A DNA stretch of 64,000 nt from Cruorifilaria tuberocauda. Taxonomy: Eukaryota > Nematoda > Chromadorea > Rhabditida > Onchocercidae. Under the pieces are notes generated by a model. It was not told the origin of the DNA. It was given only the letters and a program-made list of their open reading frames with translations, and did not search any database. The DNA lies in contig JABVXU010000214.1 in the NCBI GenBank assembly GCA_013365365.1, forward strand, positions 26,593 to 90,592. Reading direction: 5' to 3'. The position numbers were made by a program, and so were the translations under genes. Of the stretch, positions 48,201-59,434 are shown in pieces. Numbering within the stretch: position 1 is the first letter of the stretch; every line of letters begins with the position of its first letter.

Positions 48201-50366
48201 AATAACTTATAGATGCGAATCTTTAGTGCGAAAATGCGACCATTGAAAATAGTCGAACCGTTAAAAAATGAATTTGGGAGATGCGATACGGAATTAATCA
48301 CCGAGGAAATCAATATAAATGCTGTTGAAAATTATGGAGCATTAAAACTTGGTCATAATTACTTGATTAACATTAATGAAACAATTTTTGGAAAAATTAT
48401 CAAAGTAATTACAATTATTAATTGATTCGGCTGATTAAAAATAGCGGTCATTTCACATTTTCATGCATTCATTCAATTGTTTCAAATTTCAATTTGAATA
48501 TATTTTAATTTGATGTAATAGTTTTGACAGATTGGAATAACGATTTCATTGCGAAGTTTCTAAATGAAATTATGAAAAGTTCGGACTTTCGACTATCTTA
48601 ACTTCTAATATCACATTCATTTGCAATATTTCAGCATTATAACTTTTGCTTTTATCAGTAAAACAAAGGAAATATTCTTTCAAGACTGTAATAGGCGAAA
48701 AAGGGAAGAAATTGAGAAGCTAAAGAAGAAAACCAACCGTCAAGATATTCGTCAATTTATTGTTAGAATCTAGCAAACATCGATTGTTTCAGGTGGCCTG
48801 GGAATCAAGATCTTATCAGATTCCAGATTATAACTATGATTTACCATGCTCATTACAACGTATTGCTGTTGCACCGAATAAAAAGGACTTGTTAATCATC
48901 GGTATTGATAAGCATTTTTTACAATATTATTACCATAATCTTTATATAACACTAATAGCCTTGCTAATTTTTACCTTTGTTTTATTAATTTTAATATTTT
49001 TGAATTTAAAATTCATGTGAATGATTGATATAAATGTAAACTAGAATGATAAAATTAGGTTTCACTAAAGAGAATTCAATTCTTCCAGATAAATTTTCAA
49101 AAAATTAAGAAAATCTTCATTTGCAAGAAAGAAATATGTCATAAAGAAAAATATAGCTTGGAATTCGTGTGAAATAAGCTAAATTAATAAATACAATAAA
49201 TATAATATTTTATCACTAATTACTAACTTGCGCTGACACGTACTAATATATAAACGTATGTACAAGAAACGGTACGTCTATGTACAAGTCTGCACACGTA
49301 TATGTACTCGATTGCTACATTATTCCTTAGTACTAAGTATTAACTTACTTTTTCAATTTCACAAATTTTACTCGATTACTTTCAATTATTAAAACTACCA
49401 CTGCAGCATATTTACAAAAATTTTATTTTATTAGGAAATTTTATCATTTTATTTTTTTATTATTTTATTATTTTTTTATTATTTTATTATTTATTATTTA
49501 ATTTTATTATTTTAGTATTTTATTAGGAATTTTATTTTATTATAAGAAGGTAATGATATCCACATTGTTAAAATTAATAATTTTAGGGTCACTAAACTAT
49601 TGTAAAAAAAATTTGAAAGATTTTCTTCAATGAAAAATAAAATAAACAAACATACAGATACGGACAGACAGATACACAAACACACACACACACACAACAC
49701 ATCCAGTGTTGTCCAATTCAATTTTAAGGCGCTCGTAAGGACGATACGCGATGGCCATATGTTGGAAAGGCGACTTTGGGTGAAGACGGCAGCGAGGCAT
49801 TTTTCAAAATTATATTTAAATTTGTGAGGTACCGTAAAATTATTACAAATCATTTCACTTGTTTCCTGTTCACAAGTAATGATTTTATTTAATTCTTTAA
49901 TATTCGATTTACTTGTTTGAATAAAACTCGAATAATATTTAATTGAATCAAAGAAAATTTCAGGCCAAACACAGATGATTCAATGACAACAACTTGGATT
50001 GCTATCATTCTTCGTCAGTCTTTGCTGAAAAAATTTAATTCGTTTTGATAATTTGATAATTCAGAGATAATTTCCACAGCCTGTTCATTTTGCTATTGTT
50101 GCCAGAAAATAATTTGAGAATTCAATTATTAAAAGAGATATGCAGAAATGGAAAAAGGAAAAAGAATTTGAATTTCTTAAAATTTAGCATTCTTCTGTCA
50201 GTGCGTGGTATTTCTTGACCTAACTTACAAAATAGTAAATCAATACTCCTTAATGTTCGTTATTTCAGCAATGTTTACGATTCTATCAGTAATACTTGTC
50301 ATTGTTTATGCCATCCAATTTCGGCATGGAAGAAAGCAATTCTCACGTGAGGGAACTGCCGTTTAG
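42262..50366 (+). CDS. Single-pass membrane protein, 19 exons, unknown family
   Basis: Exons in matching phase: 42262-42314, 42609-42715, 43017-43065, 43355-43565, 43663-43757, 44087-44168, 44605-44678, 44922-45211, 45447-45537, 45661-45778, 45853-46008, 46304-46506, 46844-46913, 47827-47961, 48213-48404, 48793-48901, 49729-49828, 49964-50013, 50269-50366 (760 aa). Residues 1-17 are a signal peptide (MNRSVAVIVVLIFCQ). A long extracellular part follows with a Thr/Asn-rich stretch (about 266-280, sites for glycosylation), a conserved-looking acidic/Arg block (AYRGPFLADRWWDRM) and a cysteine cluster at 488-499 (CCTACCCTRKTC). One membrane segment lies at about 722-746, then a 14-residue basic tail (RHGRKQFSREGTAV). 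It looks like a type I surface protein. Less certain joins: the acceptor at 44087 (TTTGAAG), the donors at 43565 and 46506 (the frame stays open past both), and exon 48213. Frame-open sequence at 48635-48770 could be an alternative exon. Confidence 0.75.
44273..44316 (+). repeat. Intronic hairpin, 20-bp arms, one mismatch
   Basis: The arms 44273-44292 and 44297-44316 are complementary at 19 of 20 positions around the loop TGAG. It lies inside the intron 44169-44604 of the membrane-protein gene. Options are a palindromic MITE remnant or a small foldback RNA; the stem is a little short for a classic miRNA precursor. Confidence 0.8.
49258..49308. repeat. Degenerate 22-bp tandem repeat
   Basis: ATGTAC(A/T) recurs at 49258, 49280 and 49302, exactly 22 bases apart, with similar flanking words (ACGT before, AAG after). 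It lies in an intron of the membrane-protein gene. Confidence 0.5.
49681..49696. repeat. (CA)n microsatellite
   Basis: Eight CA units at the end of a looser CA-rich tract (49652-49700), just before the exon at 49729. Confidence 0.85.
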
Positions 50367-51732
50367 TTCCTGAAAAAAAAATTCCGAAAAACGAACTTTC
50401 CGTGCAGCAATAATAAATGTATATTTCTGTTCTTTTTCATTAAGCTCAATTTGGTTAATAAGCATAAAATTTTGAAGCAATAAAATCCCTCCCGCTTTTT
50501 GACTATGTTTAAGCCAAGAAACTAAAATATGATGCAAAACTGACTTTTAAAAGTCTTCCATAAATAAGAAACATTTCTGAGAAGCATATTTATTCAATTC
50601 TGCTTCTTTTGTTGTTTTTGTTTTCTCATTTAATTTTAACAAAAGAATTTTTGAATAAATTATTATGAAAAATGATTGTTAAATCTCTTTCATACAAATA
50701 TTTTAAATAAACGACGAAGAATTATGAAATACCGAATAATTTTATAAAAAAAGTTTTTGATAAGAAAAGCTTAGATTTGAGATTTTCATTTGTTTACGCT
50801 CACTTCCTATTACTTTTAAAATGACTTAATCAATTTCACTAAAATGACTGAATTGATCGGACTCGACATAATTTATTGGCATTGGAAATAAATTTCTTTA
50901 TACACGATTGCTTTTCATCACAAATATACACTTAGAAGACGAAATTGATGCTTGATCTGTTGAATGGAAATATCAAAATTCCAAATCAATCATATATGAT
51001 TATAAACATGATTATAAAAATTCATTGTAAATTGAAACAACGGACTTGCCTTTTGGAAAACAATGATATCTGAATTGGAAAAACAGAATGAAAATCCAAA
51101 CATTCCATCTTTTTCGTTCTTTTACTTATTATTTATGCCGTTTCTATTAGCTTACTTTATTATGAAGTGAAATATGGAAAAAAGAAAAACGGGAGATGTA
51201 AAAGAAGGAAATAAATCTTCAATCACTTTACTCTAAGTTTTTCGATCCTTGATTAAAATCTTCATATTATTACCTGATTAACCGTATTATTATAAAATGA
51301 TTGGAAACAGTAAGATACAATATGTCTATTTACAATATGTTAGTAACTAGCAACACAGTTCATTTACTGTATCAATGATGTATGTGTTCAAAACAGCAAA
51401 ATAATTTAAAAATTTTTATTTTAGTTATATAAACTTTAACAATATACTATTGTAATTCCGATATGAGAGCTCTTTTTCTCAATAATGTATTAATATGTAG
51501 TGCAAATTTAACAAACAGTATATCATTCCGGTTTACCGGAAAATTCTCCTCCACATTTATACACTTTCATCTCATTGCAAGTAATGATTAAAACGTTGAT
51601 CGATTGCGACAATAATCGAATTGAATATAATCGACAGTTAACTTTGTGCCATTTTTATACCCGAATTAAGCTTCGATTTCATTTTTCACTTATTTTAATT
51701 ATACATATATGATAAAACAATGATGAGATCAA
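50367..51732. other. Gap between convergent genes
   Basis: This 1.4-kb region lies between the stop codons of the plus-strand membrane-protein gene and the minus-strand mutarotase-like gene. It should hold both 3' UTRs. The first has an AATAAA at 50412. For the second only a weak AATAAG-type signal is seen near 51700. No further gene was found; the ORF at 50343-50537 on the minus strand is antisense to the end of the membrane-protein gene. Confidence 0.5.
50412..50417 (+). terminator. AATAAA polyadenylation signal of the membrane-protein gene
   Basis: It lies 46 bases after the TAG stop at 50364-50366, in line with short nematode 3' UTRs. Confidence 0.6.
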
Positions 51733-54700
51733 TTAGTGTGATTGTTTGCAGTATTCCTCGTCAAGTCCGAATCGATAAATGGTAAGCTGCTGATAAAGTT
51801 CATCTGGTCGCAGTATAATTGATGGAAAATGTGGCTGAAATATAATAGTTAAACTTCATTCACAACAATTTGATAATAATAGGGAAAACAATTAAATTCA
51901 ACTGTGCTGAAAAGAACAATGGATAATACAATGAGCAGAAGTAGAAAGCGAATAAACAAAAGATAGTAATAAATAGAACTAAGCATCTCAAATTTTCAAC
52001 ATTTGATAAACTGAGATGAAATGGAAGTAAAAATATAATTCAGTTATCAAATTAAATAAAACAAAAATATCACTGTTGCCGTAATATCTATGTACAGAAA
52101 TCCTTTGCATCAAATAATTTTCTCTTTTATTATCGGTTTTCTCTTCAAGGAAAGTTTTAATTACTGAATTATTTCTTTATGCCTACGTGACTTACTATTT
52201 ACTTTTCTCTTCTATGCCGATGTAATTACATTCACTTTATCTTTTGTCACTTTTCACCGCATGACGAGATGATTCACTACTGACTTTATCTATTGTATGT
52301 AAAAACGATTCTTCGTTATGATTAGTTTCATCTATCAAGAGGTTACATCATCCTCTGTTTATACATTGAACAACCTTTTGACTCTTCTTCCTAATACTAA
52401 CAATTATCTGCCACATCGAGTGCCCACCTACCGAGAGTTGATTTCACCGTGAACAGTTCTAGCATTTTCTAAACCATTATCTATTAACAAGCAATCGGTC
52501 GTTTCCACCCTTCTAAATCATTGATTGCTATATCAAATCATCTAAGTTGTTCTCAAAAAGCGCTCTAGCAAAAATATTCTCAGAAAAATCGGGTTTGAAT
52601 GCAAATAATATTCATTATAAATTAAATAAATTCATCAAAAAAGTGGCAAGTCAATAATCATCGATAAATTAAATTATTAATTTAATTATAATCAGTTCAC
52701 TAAATTAATTTCATTAAATTAAAATGGAATAATTGACAATCAAATTGCAATAACAAGTTGATAATCGGATAACTGCTACTAAATTTCACTTTTGTCAATT
52801 TCAATTACCAAATTTATATATTTAAGTTATTGATTTTCTATTTTTTTTCCTGTTACAAACTGATTATAGCAGTTGAAAGAATGGAAAATGAAAAAACAAT
52901 AAAAATGTAAATAAATAAACAAACTTGATTTATAGCATCACTTAAACCACGGCATTGTAAAGTGAAAGCTGAATAACGATTGTAGACGTGATCTGCTTTA
53001 CCGTTAACGTTATTTAACCAGAAACCCATATTAACGTGTACACACGGATATGTCGTCGAGACTGTCATTCTGATACCACTTGAAGTGGATGCAATACTAT
53101 GAAATAAATTTCATTATTAACAGTAAAAGTATATCAAAATATTCTTTTTTAACATTCCTAAGCTTTTATTATTTCAATGGAATATTTTTCAAGAACCTTG
53201 CGGTATGTCGAAATTTTCGGGATGTTTTTAATTCATCCATTTCAAAGCAGAAATCATGATTGTAGTCTAGTTGATTGCCATTCCTTTCCATTAAATCGGA
53301 TATTTTTCGTTCGACAAGAAAATTGAACTGACTATCCCCAACACTCGTAATTGTTCATGGAAACAAGGAAATGTATAATTTTAATTGCTTTGAATTATAA
53401 AGTAAACAATTCTTGGTCCAAATCTGACCTTTTTTTGAAGCAATTTCAATTATACCAAATTAAAAAAATAATCCAACTGAAGATTAAAATTTTTAAATAT
53501 TATTAAATAAAAGTTAACTACCTATTGAAAAACCGCTCTCGTCATTTGGAAGATAATTTGGCGTAAATAATTGCAAAACGTGATTGTTCAATGACGGCGT
53601 TCCCTAAAAATGTAAATTTTTAATTAAACAGGAATTTTGATTTAATCATTAATTTCACTTCTGAAATAGTTTGACTTAATCGATTAATTCAAAGATTTAA
53701 ATTTATGAAAAATGCGCAAAAATTGAATTTCAAGTATCAGATAAAAACTTTCCCCGAAAATTCAAATGATTTGATTTCTAAACATTGTATCGAAGTACTA
53801 CTCATTAACAACTAATTTATGAATCAATTTGTGAAATATAGCTTGCTATCTTACAATATGTTTTGTTTTAATCAAATTAGTATTACTACAGAATTAAAAT
53901 GTAAGATGCTAAACAAAGATGTTTGGATTGCTGACAATCTTCGTAAAAGGCGGAATGGACGTAATGAGTAACCAACTAATATCATGAATATGATTCCGGA
54001 AAAGATACATTTGCTGAACAATTTTTATTTAGACATGAATACTCTAAAAGTTATTCGATTGCCAATAAATAATCAACACCAAATCAACTTTAACTGTTTA
54101 CCAATAATCGATCTTAAACTAATTGTAAGGATAAATAATAAAAAGCAAAATTGAAAACGATGAATATACCTCGCCATCTAAGTTGAAATAAGCATTATTG
54201 GCGACATTTAATATTGTTGATTTATTAGTTGAAGCACGATAATCAATTAATATTTCATTTTTATTTGTTAATATATATGTAACTTCTAAATGCACCTGAA
54301 AAGAAGCAATCAAAAATTTCCTCAGAATTCAATTTTAAACGAAATTAAAAATTTTACTACTTAAAAAAATCCATTATTGCTACTGGAAATTTCATTATTT
54401 AAAAATTAAATTATTAGTAATTAATAAATACTATAATATTATCACATATGCATGGCGTAAGCTTCCTTATTATTTTTACTTAAACATATGAAAGATCAAA
54501 AAGTAAACAATTAATAATCAATATAATTACTAATAATTTAATTACTCGAATCACATTTGCTATTCTCAACTTTCACCTAGTAATTGATCAAAAACGAACT
54601 TAATTTCAATTATTTCACTCGTTTACTAAAGATGTGAACTTCGACTAACCTGTCCTGGATATCCTCCTTCACCGTCATGGCTTGTACACGTAAAACATAC

Positions 54701-56199
54701 GCCATTTCCTTCATCCAACAATTCATAATTCCATAATTTCTGCAATTCATTTCTTCTAATTACTAATTTACTCTATGTTTTTCTTTCAAAAGAGCTGATA
54801 AAAAGGAAACAAAGCTGGATGTCAAAAAAAATTTTTCGTGTTATCAATTTCCTTTATGCCTTTCTTCCATTTAATCAATTCAAATATGATTATATCAGTT
54901 ATTAGGAAAGTTGAAAAAAGAATTCTATACTGATTGTTTTAAAAATACAAAAAAAAGCCTTAAAATTCAATGCTAACTTTTGATAAGCTTCCCCGCATGC
55001 CACCGTTCATATGATGGGGTGGTGCATTTAGGCCAAGTTCATATTCTCGGCTATCCACTGCGAATTTCCCATTACATATATGACCCGCAACACGGCCAAT
55101 TATTGCACCAATACTATGAATATCCGATTCATATTCTATAAATACATCCAAATTCATATTTGTACTCAAATATTATACTAAAATTTTTCTAATGCTCATT
55201 ATCATTCTCGAAAGAATAAATGTGATAAGAGAACTGATAAACAGAAAAAAGAATTGAATATCTAACAATTACCGGAAATACTTCCGCAACATCATCATTT
55301 GGCTATTATCAGTAAGTACGAATATGAATGGATTATTATTTGCATCATAAGTAAAGTTATGAAGTTTCAAAATGAAATGTATTTTCTCATTTTCTTCGGA
55401 AGAAATATGGTTATTAACTTGAAAAAAGTTACTTTTTTGATTTTAATTTTTCAAATTCGGGAGTTTTCTTGACAAAAAAAAAGTTGCGAACATAAATATT
55501 AAAATATTAATTATTATCACATAATTATTGCTCATTAAAATAAGTGAATGGATGGAAATTTAAATGAAACTTTATCTTTTCTTTTGTTTTTTATATTTTC
55601 TAAGCAATAAATATTTTGATGCATTTTTGTAAGAATACCCATTTTTTTAAATTGAACAAAATTAATAACATTAATCCGATGCGAAGTTTTGTCAGAAAAA
55701 ATTATAAGATAGCTTCAAATATTTCTCGTCTATTTTTCCAACTATTTAAATTTTCTAAATTTTTTAATTTGTAACTGATTAATTTACGAAGAAACAAAAA
55801 TATTTCATTAATCAATTATACTAAAAAATTCCACTTTCATTCCATTCCATAAGTAAGATGGCATAAATGCAGGATATAAGTAATGAATATAACAATTAAA
55901 AAATTAAAAAATTGAAATATTAGCAAGTAACATTATCTTGAAAAGTTTTAATAGAAATAAAAATCAAACGGTAATATAAAAACTGAAATAATTGATAAAA
56001 AACCTTCGAGGGTTTGATATCCAATTACAATATCTCGCAGTATATCATTACGATCGGGTACCAAAGCACTCATTAATATCGCACCATAATTTAATAATTC
56101 AATTTTCATTCCATTATTATTTGTTAATGATATTTTCACCACTCGTCCTTCATCTGTTTTTGTTATACCAAATTGCTCGATTGTAATAAATCGTAGCAT
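51733..56199 (-). CDS. Galactose mutarotase (aldose 1-epimerase) homologue, probably inactive
   Basis: Exons: 56199-56004, 55135-54978, 54739-54650, 54295-54170, 53603-53522, about 53343-53197, 53096-52925, 51834-51733 (about 357 aa; the family is usually near 340). Family blocks appear in order: LNYGAILMSALVPDR, GAIIGRVAGHICNGKF, HHMNGGMRGSLSK, HDGEGGYPG, ILNVANNAYFNLDGE, DYNHDFCFEMDEL, FTLQCRGLSDAINQ, PHFPSIILRPDELY. The enzyme interconverts alpha and beta hexoses in the cytosol. Here, compared with the human enzyme from memory, the His of HGG is Asn, the His of NLTNHxYFNL is Asn, the Asp of the DHNF block is Asn and the Glu of LETQ is Gln, while the substrate Arg in GRVA is kept. Exons 5 and 6 do not match in phase at canonical sites, so a frameshift or an unseen small exon is possible. 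The start chosen follows a TTTAG trans-splice-like site; a Met at 56262 is an alternative. Confidence 0.8.
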
Positions 56200-58914
56200 T
56201 GTTTCACCTCTAAACTGATAATTATTTGGTAAAAGTCGGAAAACTTCCATTATCAGTGGCATTACGTTATAAAAAAATTTAAACTTGACTTTTTTCTTAA
56301 TTTAATATAATTCATTGCTAAATTTATGTGATATTTAGGAATTAAAAATTAAAAAGCATTAAGAATTTAGAGAAATTCAAAATTTTATAATTTTCAAATT
56401 AATGAAATTTATTAGTTCGTCAAAATTTGCAAAATTTTTATCCTATTTAATAATTAAGAAGTATGAACCACAGCACGTAAGCGTATAATCGTCTATAGCA
56501 ATTAAAAAATTAAATAGTAGGAAAAATCATAATTACTTGAACAGTAAATCACATTCGTTTAAAATCCGAAAACTAAATATTATTTCCATAAGTTCAAAGA
56601 AAAGTCTCAAAAAAAAATTTCTCAAACGAACTATTTTATTTCAAAATGACTGCTAATTTTTAAGCAACATTAAGCTAAAATAAATGGCTGTAATAAAAAT
56701 TAATTACATATTAAATGGACATTTATAACGATTAAAAATTTCAAATTTATTTACATAAACCAAGCGGTCACTTCACATTTAAAGCATTTCTACCATTTCT
56801 TTCCCGCATAATCCCGAAAATATGAAATGCTTACAAGAAACTCCAGTTTTCAATCCTAAAATATTAAAATACTAAATTTAATTTGGAATTTAATTGTTTG
56901 CTGCTAAAATTTATTTTTAAATTGACTATCGCAATCAACATTTCTTTAACATCAGAATTAATAATCTATTAATCATTGATATTAAATATAAAGAACAATG
57001 TATCGCTTAGTTTTAAAAAAAATTTCGAAATTGAAGAATTCGCAATTTCACATTTCTATAGCCTTATTTACTTTAAAATTTAAAATATTAAAATAAATTA
57101 TTCATCGTTTATATAATAATTATTAATAACAGACAGTTAAGATTAAAAAAATTCAGATTTTGATGTGATATAACTTATGGTTAACTTTTTTAACTTTGAA
57201 ATTTTAATCGTAAAATAATCATTGATAGTTATAAGAGAAAAAAATTTCACTGAGTGTGAATGAAAAAAGAAAGAGAGGAAAGAACATTCAAAATTTTTGG
57301 AGCTAACCGAATAAAATTTCTAATTGTATTCAGTTTATAGAAAAAAAATTTCGAGAAGAATGATTCACAATGAATAATAGATATTTGAAATAGTTTTGAA
57401 TTGAATTCTTGAAGTAAATAGGATTTAATAAAATGTGAAATTACAAATTCCTCAGTTTTGAAATTTTTTTTAAACTCAATTTCTTTGATATATTATTTTT
57501 TATATTTAATATCAATGATCAATAGACCAATAGAGTTAATTCTGATCTTAAAGAAATGATGATTAAGATAGTCAATTTAAAAATAAATTTTAACTTCAAA
57601 CAATGAAATACACTTTTTTCTAAGTACGAGAGAGAAAAAGAAAAAAACTTGATTAAATATCAGATAATCAAATTTTAAAAGTTTAAACTGCTAAAGCTTA
57701 TCCTTAATCTATTAAGAGAAGATTTCTTCATTCTTTTTTCTCAATTGAGAAACATTGAAAATCTTCAAATTAATTAGTAAATTTGAGGGAAAAGTTCCAT
57801 TTTCTGTTATCTACAAAGAAAAAAAGAAATTGCGATAAATAAACTTTTTGAGTTTTGAATCAAAGCCAAGAATGATTATATTATATCTATTAATCTATTA
57901 CATATATAAAATCATTATACCACTATTTGCAAATGTGCATAAAAAGATCAACAAACTGACGATTACCGATAAACGTGAAAATTAATAAATAATTGATAAA
58001 TATATACACGAAAACAAAATTCGGTTTTTTCTTTTTCGAATCTATAAATAAACAGTTTATTAAGACAAATATGTAAATCGAGACTAATGTAATAAACGAC
58101 AGAGGAAAAGAGGATTAATTTCCGATGGAATTAATAATATTGGCGTGGTATTACAATCTTTGGTAGTTGGGTTAATTTTTGATAAATGAGAAAACAAAAA
58201 AAAAAAAGGCACCGTTCCATGTACCGTATGAGCAATCTATCTGGGATAACTAGAAGAAATTACGATATTTCAAGAGTAGCCAATTTGGGAATTCAAAAAC
58301 TTTCAAAGGAATACTTATTTTATAGAATTAGTAAAATTTGGGTGGGGATTACAATATACTATTAGAAATGTTGCAACATAATATTCTTGAAAGGAGTGAA
58401 AAAAACCTTTTTTCATTTGATCAGATTTTGAAAAAGATTAAAACATACTTGAAAAAACAATAATGATAGTATGTGAATGATGCAAATATAGTGAAAAAAG
58501 AAAAAAAATGTCAATGATAACTGAACAGTTTACAATTCATAAAACTATTTTGAATGTGTTCTAAACTATTTATAGCTACAATTTCTTCATAAAAAAAAAG
58601 CAAAGGTTAAAGGTTAAATGAATTTTATTCCATTTCTAACATGCTTAATTCATTATTTTATCTTCCAACTATTATAAAAGAGCATTAAAGGAATAATGCT
58701 AATAATCAATTAAATGAATTAAATACTGGATCATTCATTCACGAAATGATACCACTGCTAAAAACTTCATTTAATATCTAATTAATTATATTTTAATCTG
58801 ATATATTAATTAATACTGCATCCACACAATTAAGACAGATTATTTCCAGCAACTAAACAATCTTTTCAAAAAAATCTATAACTGCTACACGTAAGTATGT
58901 CTGTACACGTACGT

Positions 58915-58995
58915 GCAAACATATATACACACACAGATATATGCAAGGAAGCATACACACATACACATAGGCACACGAAAATATGTACGTATACA
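58915..58995. repeat. CA/TA-rich simple sequence
   Basis: An irregular tract of ACACAC, ATATAC and CATACACAC words. It produces a spurious minus-strand ORF rich in Cys, Val and Tyr. Confidence 0.7.
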
Positions 58996-59051
58996 TGGAT
59001 AGAAGAGAAACGACACACAGACAGAAATACTTTCCTCCGAGGAGTGGTATG

Positions 59052-59059
59052 TATATAAG
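59052..59059 (+). promoter_or_regulatory. Possible TATA box of an unannotated transcript
   Basis: TATATAAG is followed by a purine-rich then GC-richer stretch to about 59140 (with GACGTCGTC), which contrasts with the AT-rich surroundings. The layout is like a core promoter with a start about 30 bases downstream. No open frame follows on the plus strand, so the product, if any, could be non-coding. The motif may also be chance next to a TA-rich repeat. Confidence 0.25.
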
Positions 59060-59400
59060 ACGGGAGAAGGGAAGTAGGATGTCATGACAGACTCGGGACG
59101 TCGTCTGTTGTCACTCAGAGTTCGCTTCATTTATGTTCGATCGAATCAATTAGCGTAGATCAGTGGGGAAATCAATAATTAAGTATTGCTTTGCTTTGTA
59201 AATGATATTAATTTAATGAAATATTAAAGGACTGATCTCTCCTATTTACGTGATTAGTTTCAATCATTTTTGTATCATTCAAATCCTTCTAACTAAACTT
59301 TCAACTCAATCAAATTACAGCCGAATAGCATAATTTGAAGGAAAAATTATTCTTAAAGAATTCAAATTATTGCATTTCACTATGATAACATTTTTGTATT

Positions 59401-59434
59401 GTATACTGCAAGGTAGTATACTTTCAATTGAAAG
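59401..59434. repeat. Adjacent inverted repeat and 14-bp palindrome
   Basis: GTATACT and AGTATAC pair across a seven-base spacer (59401-59421), and the perfect palindrome CTTTCAATTGAAAG follows at once (59421-59434). Both are short enough to be chance. Confidence 0.5.

Noticed and set aside
48902..49020. Hydrophobic C-terminus read straight through from the exon at 48793
   Set aside because: Its sequence is Phe/Leu/Ile from AT-rich intron. Splicing at ATCG|GTATTG joins in phase to exons giving a better membrane helix, a basic tail and a polyadenylation signal.
49512..49853. Minus-strand ORF of 113 codons
   Set aside because: It runs through the CA microsatellite and lies antisense to a plus-strand exon (49729-49828) that fits the membrane-protein gene in phase.
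52340..52460. Plus-strand frame NYLPHRVPTYRELISP in an intron of the mutarotase-like gene
   Set aside because: Short, on the opposite strand, and without a clear acceptor or joinable exon.
58885..59130. Minus-strand ORF rich in Cys, Val and Tyr
   Set aside because: Most of it is translated CA/TA simple repeat.
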